Part shown: positions 1-6,823 of the stretch, piece after piece
Position numbering within the stretch: position 1 is the stretch's first letter
Layout: every line of letters starts with the position of its first letter
From: JAZGEG01 sp964346665
GTDB taxonomy: Archaea; Aenigmatarchaeota; Aenigmatarchaeia; QMZP01; QMZT01
Assembly: GCA_964346665.1 (NCBI GenBank)
Contig: CAYFVC010000053.1
Span: forward strand, 1-11,689
Length of the DNA: 11,689 nt
Reading direction: 5' to 3'
The notes under the pieces: model-generated
The model's input: the letters and a program-made list of their open reading frames with translations, nothing else
Databases searched by the model: none
What the model was told of the DNA's origin: nothing
Program-made: the position numbers and the translations under genes

Positions 1-1709
1 AGATAGATGTCGCCGCTCTCAGCGAGTTCCTGAGGGGGAGGGAATTCGTTTACAAAGCTTACCCTGAGGAAACATGTCTTGTCGAAAGTGATGAAGAGCC
101 TCCCCACTCACTAAACCCCGAATCCCTTGATGTAGCTCTTACCATCGCAGAACTCCTTCGCTGTGAAATACCCGAGGAAATCCACGTTATGAGAAAGACC
201 GTGCTCGACGGTTCGAACACTTCTGGCTTCCAGAGAACCGCAATAATAGGGATGAACGGGAAGGTCAAAACATCGTTTGGGAACGTAGGAATAACGAATC
301 TTTGCCTTGAGGAGGAGAGTGCGCAGATCCTCGGAAGGGAGAGGAACAGCGTTACTTATGGGCTAGACAGGCTCGGGATTCCTTTAGTCGAGATAGGAAC
401 ATCCCCTGATATCCGAAACCCGGAACAAGCAAAGGAGGTCGCTGAGAAACTCGGGATGCTAACGAGATCCACAGGCAAGGCAAAGAGGGGGATCGGAACG
501 ATCCGCCAGGACGTAAACGTTTCGATAGAAGGAGGAGCGAGAATCGAAATAAAGGGAGCGCAGGAACTTCGAATGATCCCCAGACTAGTGGAGAACGAAG
601 TTCTCAGGCAAACGAATTTGCTGAAAATAAAGGAAGACCTAAAGAAGATGAAGTTCAAACCAGTCAAACCAAGGGTTTCGCACGTTTCTCATATTTTCAA
701 AGGTTCGAAATCCAGGATAACCAAAAACAAAACGACTTTTGCTGTTCTCATTCCGAATTTCGCAGGCTTTCTTAAAAGACGAATCACCCCCACGCGAACG
801 CTGGGGAACGAAATAGCGAATTACGTGGAGGTCAAGAGCGAACTGAAGGGAATCATACACAGCGATGAAGATCTCGAGAAGTACGAACTCTCGAAGGAAT
901 TCGAGAAATTACGAAAAAGAATGAGGGCGAAGAGAGGGGACACACTCATAATTGCCGTGGGCGAAAAAGAACAGGTAAAGAAAACCATGGATATCGTATG
1001 TGAGAGGATAAATTATTTGGCTAAGGGAGTTCCGAAGGAAGTTAGGAAAGCCCTCGAAACAGGGGACACGGAATACCTACGTCCTCTCCCAGGGGCCGCT
1101 AGACTTTATCCTGAAACCGACATCCCGCCGATAAAGATAACCGATAAAAAGCTCAGGGAAATACGAAAGAATCTTCCGGAGCTGATAGAGGAGAAAGAAA
1201 AGCGAATGAAAAAGGAGATCAGAAAGAAGGCGAAAATAAGCGATGAAATAATAGAGCAGATCGTGAAAATGAAGAGGAAGGAAACCTTTGACAGGCTCGT
1301 AAGATCTGGATTCGATCCGAAAACAGTCTCCTCAGTTCTCACCTCGACACTTCGCTATCTCGAGAAGAAGGAGAAGGTTAACCTTTCGAAACTCAAGGAT
1401 CACCACTTCCTAGCGACATTCCGAGCCCTGAAATCCGGGAAGATCTCAAAGGAAGCGGTTCCCGAAGTCCTGAAGTCCTTTGCTGAAAAACCAGGGGAAA
1501 AAATCGAAAAGATAATCGGAAAACTCGGGATAAAAACCCTAAAAGACAGCGAACTGAAAGGAATAATAAGAAAAACGATCCGGGAAAACAAAAACCTCCT
1601 GAAAGATCCCAGAGGGAAAAAAATCCTTCTGGGACTTGTAATGAAAAGGGTAAGAGGCAAAGCTAACGCTCGAAAGGTTATGTTGTTCCTTAGAAAAGAG
1701 CTAAAATGA
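1..1709 (+). CDS. gatE: Glu-tRNA(Gln) amidotransferase subunit E (GatE), 5' end missing
   Basis: GatE is the tRNA-binding and kinase subunit of the archaeal GatDE complex, which converts Glu-tRNA(Gln) to Gln-tRNA(Gln) in the cytoplasm. The frame is open from base 3 to the TGA at 1707-1709, giving 568 visible residues; the family is usually a little over 600, so only some 50-70 N-terminal residues lie outside. Seen directly: the GatB/GatE cradle signature RKTVLDGSNTSGFQRT at visible residues 64-79, GLDRLGIPLVEIGTSPDI near 120, IRQDVNVSIEGG, and LPGAARLYPETDIPPI. The stretch coded by about 810-1014 corresponds to the AspRS-like (GAD) insertion that separates GatE from bacterial GatB. The lysine-rich helical C-terminus matches the YqeY-like tail that contacts tRNA. 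An ATG at 189 lies inside conserved sequence and is not the start. The gene converges on purA with 4 bases between the stop codons. Identification is firm. Confidence 0.96.
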   Translation, partial: IDVAALSEFLRGREFVYKAYPEETCLVESDEEPPHSLNPESLDVALTIAELLRCEIPEEIHVMRKTVLDGSNTSGFQRTAIIGMNGKVKTSFGNVGITNLCLEEESAQILGRERNSVTYGLDRLGIPLVEIGTSPDIRNPEQAKEVAEKLGMLTRSTGKAKRGIGTIRQDVNVSIEGGARIEIKGAQELRMIPRLVENEVLRQTNLLKIKEDLKKMKFKPVKPRVSHVSHIFKGSKSRITKNKTTFAVLIPNFAGFLKRRITPTRTLGNEIANYVEVKSELKGIIHSDEDLEKYELSKEFEKLRKRMRAKRGDTLIIAVGEKEQVKKTMDIVCERINYLAKGVPKEVRKALETGDTEYLRPLPGAARLYPETDIPPIKITDKKLREIRKNLPELIEEKEKRMKKEIRKKAKISDEIIEQIVKMKRKETFDRLVRSGFDPKTVSSVLTSTLRYLEKKEKVNLSKLKDHHFLATFRALKSGKISKEAVPEVLKSFAEKPGEKIEKIIGKLGIKTLKDSELKGIIRKTIRENKNLLKDPRGKKILLGLVMKRVRGKANARKVMLFLRKELK

Positions 1710-1713
1710 GAAA

Positions 1714-2991
1714 TTACCTCACAATCGTTTTGCCCCTTTCAGAACCGAACGATATTGTCTTAATAGGGATCCCGACTTCTCTCTCTATCCTTTCTAGGTA
1801 TTCTCTCGCCTGCTTCGGAAGGGAGGCGTAACCTTCCTTAACCACTTTTTCGCTTTCGATTTGTTTCCACCCTTCCATCTCGATGTAAACAGGTTTAACC
1901 TTCGAAAGTATTTCGCTCAAAGAGGGGAAGTTTTCGATACGCTTCCCATTTATTTCGTAAGCTATGCATAGCTTTATCGGATTTATCCCGTCAAGGACGT
2001 CAAGCTTTGTTACAGCAAGCTCAGTCAAGCCGTTAACCATTTTAGCGTATTTCAAAATCACAAAGTCAATCCACCCGCACCTTCTCGGTCTTCCGGTCGT
2101 AGTTCCGTATTCCTTCCCCGCCTTCCTCAAACTTTCGCCTATCCCCTCTTTCAGTTCTGTCGGGAAAGGACCTTCGCCAACCCTCGTTGTGTACGCCTTC
2201 GTAACCCCTATTATCCTGTTTATCTTGTTCGGTCCCACCCCCGTCCCTGTGCACGCTCCGCCTGCGCACGTATTCGAGGACGTTACGTAAGGATACGTTC
2301 CGTGATCGAGATCGAGCAACACACCCTGCGCTCCCTCGAAAAGGACGTTCTTCCCGTTGTCCAAAGCCTGGTTAACAAGAACGGTGGTGTCAGCAACATA
2401 AGGCTTTATCTTTTCAGCGTATTCTTTGTATTCCTTGAGAATCAAAAGTTTATATTCCCCGAATACCTTTTCCATAACCCCGAATTTCAAAAGCTCGTCT
2501 TTTTTGATTTCAAGGATTCTTTCCATCTTGTTTTCGAATCCGTTACTGACAAGATCGATAATTCTCAAGGCCCCTGTTCTTCCAGCCTTATCGGAGTACG
2601 CCGGGCCAACGCCCCTCCCGGTCGTCCCTATCTTTACCTTCTTGTCTATGTTTGAATCCAGAAACCTGTGGTAGTCCATTATCACGTGAGCTTTCTCACT
2701 TATAACGAGATTCGGTTCATATCCCATTTTCTTAAGCGTACTTATTTCCTCAAGAAGGACCTTCGGGTCAACGACAACCCCGTTACCTATCACAACGAGC
2801 TTGTTCCTCACCACACCAGAAGGTACTAGGTGGAGTTTGAATTTTTTGTCGCGGACTACCACGGTGTGACCTGCATTGCATCCTCCATTATATCTAACGA
2901 CGATATCCGCGTTTTCGGCAAGAAAATCGACTATTTTCCCCTTTCCCTCATCCCCCCATTGCGTCCCAACAACAACGACAGAGTTTCCCAT
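1714..2991 (-). CDS. purA: Adenylosuccinate synthetase (PurA)
   Basis: Catalyses IMP + aspartate + GTP to adenylosuccinate, the first step from IMP to AMP. The 425 residues carry all landmarks: GDEGKGK (13-19, with catalytic Asp14), GHT (41-43, catalytic His42), the IMP-binding GTTGRGVGPAYSDK (122-135), EGAQGVLLDLDHGTYPYVTS (219-238), TTTGRPRRCGW (297-307), the guanine-recognition TKLDVLDG (328-335) and the C-terminal SFGSERGKTI. Length is notable: several archaeal PurA proteins (methanogens, Thermococcales) are known to be nearer 340 residues, so this is the longer bacterial/eukaryotic-like form. The ATG start places the P-loop correctly. There is no clear Shine-Dalgarno; a TATA-like element sits across the guaB stop codon about 30 bases upstream, so a near-leaderless transcript is possible. 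It lies 28 bases downstream of guaB on the same strand, so both IMP-consuming branches are side by side. Confidence 0.97.
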   Translation of the reverse strand: MGNSVVVVGTQWGDEGKGKIVDFLAENADIVVRYNGGCNAGHTVVVRDKKFKLHLVPSGVVRNKLVVIGNGVVVDPKVLLEEISTLKKMGYEPNLVISEKAHVIMDYHRFLDSNIDKKVKIGTTGRGVGPAYSDKAGRTGALRIIDLVSNGFENKMERILEIKKDELLKFGVMEKVFGEYKLLILKEYKEYAEKIKPYVADTTVLVNQALDNGKNVLFEGAQGVLLDLDHGTYPYVTSSNTCAGGACTGTGVGPNKINRIIGVTKAYTTRVGEGPFPTELKEGIGESLRKAGKEYGTTTGRPRRCGWIDFVILKYAKMVNGLTELAVTKLDVLDGINPIKLCIAYEINGKRIENFPSLSEILSKVKPVYIEMEGWKQIESEKVVKEGYASLPKQAREYLERIEREVGIPIKTISFGSERGKTIVR

Positions 2992-3017
2992 ACAAACAAC
3001 ACTATTTTAACTAGAAC

Positions 3018-3025
3018 ATTTATAA
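3018..3025 (-). promoter_or_regulatory. Candidate TATA box for purA
   Basis: The minus strand reads TTATAAAT here, overlapping the guaB TAA stop. It is centred about 30 bases upstream of the purA ATG, the spacing expected for an archaeal TATA box driving a transcript with almost no leader. Position and motif only; read-through from guaB is equally possible. Confidence 0.35.
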
Positions 3026-4468
3026 TTCTTTATCTATCCAGTAGTTCGGTGGCTCTTCAGTTATCGTAACCCCACGTGGATGCGATTCCTTAATCCCCTC
3101 TTTCGTTATCCTAAGGAATTTCGCCCTTTTCTTCATCTCGTTTATGTTCTTGCAGCCGCAATAGCCCATGGATGATTTTAAACCACCAACCATCTGGAAC
3201 ACCATCTCAGACACGCTTCCCCTGTAGGGAACCGCTCCCTCAACCCCCTCAGGGACGAACTTGCTCGTACCACTCTGCGCGTACCTGTCACCAGAACCGA
3301 GCATCATGGCTTTCATTGACCCCATTCCCCTGTAACGTTTGCATTTCCTTCCTCCTATGAAAACAATCTCTCCTGGGGATTCCTCGGTTCCTGCAAAAAG
3401 AGAACCTATCATCACAGCGCTCGCTCCCGCAGCAATCGCCTTCGCTATATCTCCGGAATTCTTTACACCCCCGTCAGCTATCACAGGTATCCCGTATTTA
3501 TTCGCTACTTCAAAGCAATCCTGTATCGCTGTTACCTGAGGAACGCCAATCCCTGATACTATACGAGTGGTACATATTGACCCCGGTCCTATACCCACCT
3601 TCACGGCATCCGCTCCCGCAGAAATCAGATCCCTCGTTCCCCCTTTCGTTACAACATTACCTGCTATGACCTCTATATCATACGCTTTTTTAATTTGCCT
3701 CACGGTTTTTATGACGTTTTCTGTGTGGCCATGTGCTGTATCCACAGTTATTATGTCCACACCCGCCTTTGCAAGGGCTTCTACCCTTTTCATGTCGAAC
3801 GTTCCCACCGCAGCACCAACCAAAAGTCTCCCCTCATTATCCTTTGAGGCATTCGGGAACCACTCGCTTTTTTGTATATCCGTTATGGTTATGAGACCTT
3901 TCAACCGCTTTTTCCCATCAACTATCGGTAGCTTCTCTATTTTGTGTTCATCCATGATCTTTATTGCCTTCTTCATGTCCGGCTCTTGGATGGTTATAGG
4001 ATTTTTCGTCATGACATTCCGAACCCTTTCGTTCATGTTCTTTCTGAACCACAAGTCCCTGTTGGTGACTATTCCAACGACTTTGCCCTTATCCGTTATT
4101 ATAAAGCTGCTTATATCCGTACTATCCATCACCTCTTTCGCCTTCGCTATCCTGTCGTCCGGGCTCAAGGTCAATGGATCGCGTATTATCCAGGATTCGG
4201 ACTTCTTCACTTTTCTAACCTCTCTTGCCTGCTCATCAATCGACATGTTCCTGTGTATTATGCCAATACCTCCCTGCTGCGCTAGAGCGATAGCCAGCCT
4301 TGATTCCGTTACGGTATCCATAGCAGCGCTGAGTATGGGTATGTTCAGAGAAACGCGTTTCGAGATTTTCGTTTTCGTCTCAACATCTTTTGGAAGGACC
4401 TTCGACTTCCTTGGAACTAGCAAAACATCATCAAACGTTAACGCGATCTTCTTTCGGACTCTTTTCAT
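3020..4468 (-). CDS. guaB: Inosine-5'-monophosphate dehydrogenase (GuaB)
   Basis: Oxidises IMP to XMP with NAD+, the committed step to GMP. The 482 residues show the usual build: N-terminal barrel with LTFDDVLLVPRKS (9-21) and SAAMDTVTE (47-55), two CBS repeats at roughly 90-200 (ending in the second-repeat sequence PIVDGKKRLKGLITITDI), then the rest of the barrel with the NAD-site TVDTAHGH (241-248), GNVVTKGG, the catalytic loop GIGPGSICTTRIVSG with Cys299, IADGGVKNSGDIAKAIAAGA, the IMP-phosphate YRGMGSMKAM (379-388) and the mobile flap GDRY (Arg395-Tyr396) followed by VPEGVEGAVPYRG. Cys299 is the nucleophile, and the Arg-Tyr pair is the dyad known to hydrolyse the XMP-enzyme intermediate. 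CBS modules in this family are known to bind adenine or guanine nucleotides allosterically. AAGGTG lies 5 bases before the ATG. It sits 72 bases downstream of nadK. Confidence 0.98.
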   Translation of the reverse strand: MKRVRKKIALTFDDVLLVPRKSKVLPKDVETKTKISKRVSLNIPILSAAMDTVTESRLAIALAQQGGIGIIHRNMSIDEQAREVRKVKKSESWIIRDPLTLSPDDRIAKAKEVMDSTDISSFIITDKGKVVGIVTNRDLWFRKNMNERVRNVMTKNPITIQEPDMKKAIKIMDEHKIEKLPIVDGKKRLKGLITITDIQKSEWFPNASKDNEGRLLVGAAVGTFDMKRVEALAKAGVDIITVDTAHGHTENVIKTVRQIKKAYDIEVIAGNVVTKGGTRDLISAGADAVKVGIGPGSICTTRIVSGIGVPQVTAIQDCFEVANKYGIPVIADGGVKNSGDIAKAIAAGASAVMIGSLFAGTEESPGEIVFIGGRKCKRYRGMGSMKAMMLGSGDRYAQSGTSKFVPEGVEGAVPYRGSVSEMVFQMVGGLKSSMGYCGCKNINEMKKRAKFLRITKEGIKESHPRGVTITEEPPNYWIDKEL

Positions 4469-4473
4469 ATTCG

Positions 4474-4479
4474 CACCTT
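4474..4479 (-). promoter_or_regulatory. Shine-Dalgarno site of guaB
   Basis: The minus strand reads AAGGTG here, 5 bases before the guaB ATG, which supports the chosen start. Several other minus-strand genes in the window (purA, nadK, tmk, the phosphoesterase) show no such site. Confidence 0.6.
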
Positions 4480-4524
4480 AGAGTATACTAATACTGATTG
4501 ATTAATTAAGTTATCGGTTTTTGG

Positions 4525-4535
4525 TTTTTAAAATT
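4525..4535 (-). promoter_or_regulatory. Candidate TATA box for guaB
   Basis: The minus strand reads AATTTTAAAAA in the nadK-guaB gap, about 60 bases upstream of the guaB ATG. An archaeal start site some 25 bases downstream would leave a leader of about 35 bases containing the AAGGTG site. The gap is AT-rich and other A/T runs exist, so this is a weak call. Confidence 0.3.
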
Positions 4536-4540
4536 AACGC

Positions 4541-5284
4541 TTACCTTTTGAACCAAACAATTCTCGCTGGTTTCTCGCTCTTTCTCACGGTTACGGTATC
4601 ATTCTCTTTCAGCCTGCACACGTTGTCTTCCTGCCCGTCAACGCATACTTCTCCTTCCCAACTCAGGCATTTAACAACAACAGCTCCTTTAGAAAGAATT
4701 TCTCCCCTTGTCAACCTCCCGGTGTAAGGGGCGATCGCGGCAACCCCAACTTTATTCGGATCTTTTAGGGGTTTCGCCCCAACGGATTTCGCGTACGCAT
4801 GCGAACCGCTCGGGGTGTAAACAAGGATTCCTGTGTTCGCTTCCTTCGTTCTCTTCCCCTTCACCCGCAACTCCGAATACAAAATACGCCTTACGTATAT
4901 AGGGGAAACGAGAACATCATTGAGCGCTAAAAAGGGGATACGAGTTTTGTTTATCATGGTCTCGAGCCTGAGGTATTCCCTAAAAAAATAGTCCTTCCCC
5001 TCCTCACCTTCCATAAGCTTACGCAGCTTATTCTCGAAATCCTTGTTGTCCATGGACATGTAATATCCAACAGATCTCCCAGGATTTATCCCGAGTACCG
5101 GGCATTCGAGAGAGGATTGCCATTTGAAGAGCGTCCCGTCACCTCCGATCATTATCGCGAGATCGCAACCCTTCGGCTCATCAAAAACGTATTCAACGCC
5201 GATATCCCTGAGTATCGAGCAAACCCTTAGTGCGACCTTCTCCCCATAATCCTTCTTCCACGCAACGAATACCTTTGAGAACAT
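4541..5284 (-). CDS. nadK: NAD kinase (NadK)
   Basis: Phosphorylates NAD+ (and possibly NADH) to the NADP form; cytoplasmic. The 247 residues contain the family signature GGDGTLF at 47-53, LGINPGRSVGYY (64-75, the family's GIN-G-GF region), the NAD-binding acidic pair written here as Asn122-Asp123 (usually NE or ND), and TPSGSHAYAKSVGA (157-170), the counterpart of the common TPTGSTAYSLSAGG. The Thr-to-His change after GS in that loop departs from the textbook form but lies in a region that varies in archaea. Length is slightly short but complete. The ATG at 5284 directly precedes the first beta strand (FSKVFVAWK). No Shine-Dalgarno is evident. It sits between the lrp-like regulator (30 bases upstream) and guaB (72 bases downstream), and NAD+ is the cofactor of the GuaB reaction. 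Confidence 0.92.
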   Translation of the reverse strand: MFSKVFVAWKKDYGEKVALRVCSILRDIGVEYVFDEPKGCDLAIMIGGDGTLFKWQSSLECPVLGINPGRSVGYYMSMDNKDFENKLRKLMEGEEGKDYFFREYLRLETMINKTRIPFLALNDVLVSPIYVRRILYSELRVKGKRTKEANTGILVYTPSGSHAYAKSVGAKPLKDPNKVGVAAIAPYTGRLTRGEILSKGAVVVKCLSWEGEVCVDGQEDNVCRLKENDTVTVRKSEKPARIVWFKR

Positions 5285-5314
5285 GCAAATCAGTATCTAT
5301 AATATTCTTACTAT

Positions 5315-6274
5315 TTACTTAGGTATATATCTTATTCCCGACTCCTTCGAGATCAGCACGGACTCGTAACTCCTTATCAGGTCAGGAAAGCGGTTTTTAA
5401 TATCCCTCATTATCCTGTGGAACTGCTCGAAACTCCCGGTTTCAAGCTCGAGCTCCAGATCCCAAGGACCCACAAGCTGGGTCACAGCGGTCACGTTCGG
5501 GTGGAGCGAGCAGAACCTTATGAGAGAGTTCTCCTTCTCCGTTGTCTTGTTCTGGAGGTAAATGAATGATTTGCAGAATTCCATCCCGAGCTTCTCGAGG
5601 TTGAGGTCGATCCTGAAAGCGGTTATCACTCCCTTCCTCACAAGCTCCCTTATCCTGTATATGACCAAACTGCTGGAAACGTTTAATCTATTCGATATCT
5701 CAATTATCGGACACTTCCCGTTCTTTGTTAGGAATTTCAATATCTTCAAGTCAAGCTTATCCAATTTGATTTTTTCTGGCTCTTTACCTATACAAGTAAT
5801 TTTCGGGTGAACATCCTTGGTCAACCATTTTCTGGAGTAAATGTAATACTGGAGGTTTGTTATAACCTGCTTATTCAGAACGAAGTTGCTGAATTTGTTA
5901 ATGAAATCAGAAACGTATGTGTTCAGTTCGTAAATGTTCTTCGCCCAGAAAGACGTTACTAAATCCCACTTCCCTGAACACACAGCTGTCCATGCCGCTT
6001 TAGGGTGGTTGAAAAGATAGTATATAATTTCCTTCTCCTTCTCCTCCGTTGTGTTCTGGAACTGGAGATATATTTTATAGGCTATGTATCCCAGTTTCGA
6101 AGTGTTTATTTCTCCAAAGAACCTTGTTATGATATTTTCCCTCACAAGTTTCGCTATTCTGTAGTTCACAACTTCCTTGCTCACCCCGGTCTTTTTTGCT
6201 ACCTCCCTGTTCGATTGCCTGCAATTCTTATCCAGTTCGCAAAGGATTTTCCGGTCTTTAGTACTAAGGGTCAT
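5315..6274 (-). CDS. Double-length Lrp/AsnC family transcription regulator (two HTH-RAM units)
   Basis: An ordinary Lrp/AsnC protein has about 150 residues: an N-terminal helix-turn-helix and a C-terminal RAM ligand/oligomer domain. This one has 319 and reads as two copies in a row. Unit 1: HTH at about 4-50 (LSTKDRKILCELDKNCRQSN then EVAKKTGVSKEVVNYRIAKL) and RAM at about 62-145 with SGKWDLVT. Unit 2: HTH at about 171-217 (LDKLDLKILKFLTKNGK then EISNRLNVSSSLVIYRIREL) and RAM at about 232-312 with VGPWDLELE. A basic linker (150-170) joins them. The units are clearly diverged, so the duplication is not recent. One chain would present two recognition helices, hence it may form a pseudo-dimer. 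It is divergent from the 6388 gene and precedes nadK, guaB and purA on its own strand, so it may regulate itself and either flank; the effector is unknown. A TATA box 23-31 bases before the ATG implies a leaderless message. Confidence 0.88.
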   Translation of the reverse strand: MTLSTKDRKILCELDKNCRQSNREVAKKTGVSKEVVNYRIAKLVRENIITRFFGEINTSKLGYIAYKIYLQFQNTTEEKEKEIIYYLFNHPKAAWTAVCSGKWDLVTSFWAKNIYELNTYVSDFINKFSNFVLNKQVITNLQYYIYSRKWLTKDVHPKITCIGKEPEKIKLDKLDLKILKFLTKNGKCPIIEISNRLNVSSSLVIYRIRELVRKGVITAFRIDLNLEKLGMEFCKSFIYLQNKTTEKENSLIRFCSLHPNVTAVTQLVGPWDLELELETGSFEQFHRIMRDIKNRFPDLIRSYESVLISKESGIRYIPK

Positions 6275-6296
6275 ATTTTATTATTATTAAAATATG

Positions 6297-6305
6297 TTTA
6301 TAAAT
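6297..6305 (-). promoter_or_regulatory. TATA box of the lrp-like gene
   Basis: TTTATAAAT on the plus strand; the TTTATAAA core is self-complementary, so it can act on the minus strand. It is centred about 26 bases upstream of the lrp-like ATG at 6274, which puts transcription start at or next to the start codon (a leaderless mRNA). Confidence 0.55.
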
Positions 6306-6326
6306 ATTTTAATTTTGAATTAAAAT
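6306..6326. repeat. Perfect inverted repeat between the divergent TATA boxes, candidate operator
   Basis: The arms ATTTTAATT (6306-6314) and AATTAAAAT (6318-6326) are perfect reverse complements around a 3-base centre (TTG). AT-rich dyads are the usual kind of Lrp/AsnC binding site. It abuts one TATA box and ends 12 bases before the other, covering the place where TFB would bind for either direction, so occupancy by the adjacent regulator could block both promoters. The surroundings are very AT-rich, which raises the chance of accidental symmetry. Confidence 0.5.
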
Positions 6327-6337
6327 TTTAGAAAAAA

Positions 6338-6346
6338 TTTATAAAT
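6338..6346 (+). promoter_or_regulatory. TATA box of the 6388 gene
   Basis: Second TTTATAAAT, identical to the one at 6297-6305. A start site about 26 bases downstream (near 6368) would give a short leader of roughly 20 bases that still contains the AGGTGAT Shine-Dalgarno. Confidence 0.55.
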
Positions 6347-6375
6347 TATTATTACAACCATTTAGTAGAGATAAT

Positions 6376-6382
6376 AGGTGAT
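6376..6382 (+). promoter_or_regulatory. Shine-Dalgarno site of the 6388 gene
   Basis: AGGTGAT, a strong match to the archaeal anti-Shine-Dalgarno, 5 bases before the ATG at 6388. It decides the start: the ATG at 6381 overlaps the site and opens a frame that stops after six codons. Confidence 0.75.
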
Positions 6383-6387
6383 GAAAA

Positions 6388-6792
6388 ATGGTAAAGGGTA
6401 AATTGTTGGGAAGGTACGAATTAGAAGAAGTGAAAAAAGACCTTTATGGAAGTTTGAAAAAACCTTGGTTGGAAGAATACAACTCCGAGGGTTTGGCGCA
6501 GGATTTAGAAAAGATTGAAAAGGCTGGTATTAAAATAGAAGGAGAAAAACTGAAAAAGATAGCTAATGAGATATTCGAAGTGGCGGAAGATGCACCTCCC
6601 ATGGGTCCTGGTAAATTAACACCATGTGGTTACCCTTTAACAACCTTACAAAGATGTAAGATAATGCGTTACAGTATAGATATGTTGAAAGCTTCAGAAA
6701 AATATGGGGCAAAGATAGACAAGAAAGATTATCAATCGAAATTGGAAACATTAATGATAGTGATAAGTGTAGGAAAGGCAGGAGTTATTTAA
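6388..6792 (+). CDS. Hypothetical protein, 134 residues, AT-rich gene
   Basis: I do not recognise this protein. It is intracellular by appearance (no signal peptide or membrane segment), lysine- and glutamate-rich and probably mostly helical. A central turn with APPMGPGKLTPCGYP (69-83) precedes a helix containing a second cysteine (Cys80 and Cys90); two cysteines alone do not make a metal site. The start is set by a strong Shine-Dalgarno. Composition is unlike its neighbours: three 60-base stretches counted by hand (6421-, 6541- and 6661-) hold 65 G+C in 180, against 31-33 per 60 in flanking gene stretches, and 13 of 15 leucines use TTG or TTA. This may mean acquisition from elsewhere, or codon choice tied to high expression, since the promoter and ribosome site are also strong. 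It lies 31 bases before the beta-propeller gene, likely in one transcript, so the two may work together. Confidence 0.8.
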   Translation: MVKGKLLGRYELEEVKKDLYGSLKKPWLEEYNSEGLAQDLEKIEKAGIKIEGEKLKKIANEIFEVAEDAPPMGPGKLTPCGYPLTTLQRCKIMRYSIDMLKASEKYGAKIDKKDYQSKLETLMIVISVGKAGVI

Positions 6793-6811
6793 AAGTTAAT
6801 GGTAAAAATAT

Positions 6812-6818
6812 AGGTGAT
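6812..6818 (+). promoter_or_regulatory. Shine-Dalgarno site of the beta-propeller gene
   Basis: AGGTGAT, the same heptamer and the same 5-base spacing as the upstream gene, before the ATG at 6824. This supports the start and suggests the two genes are translated alike from one message. Confidence 0.75.
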
Positions 6819-6823
6819 CCACC

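Noticed and set aside
3567..4481. Long open frame (304 codons) on the plus strand
   Set aside because: It lies wholly antisense to guaB, whose motifs are unmistakable; its protein is hydrophobic shadow sequence without a recognisable family.
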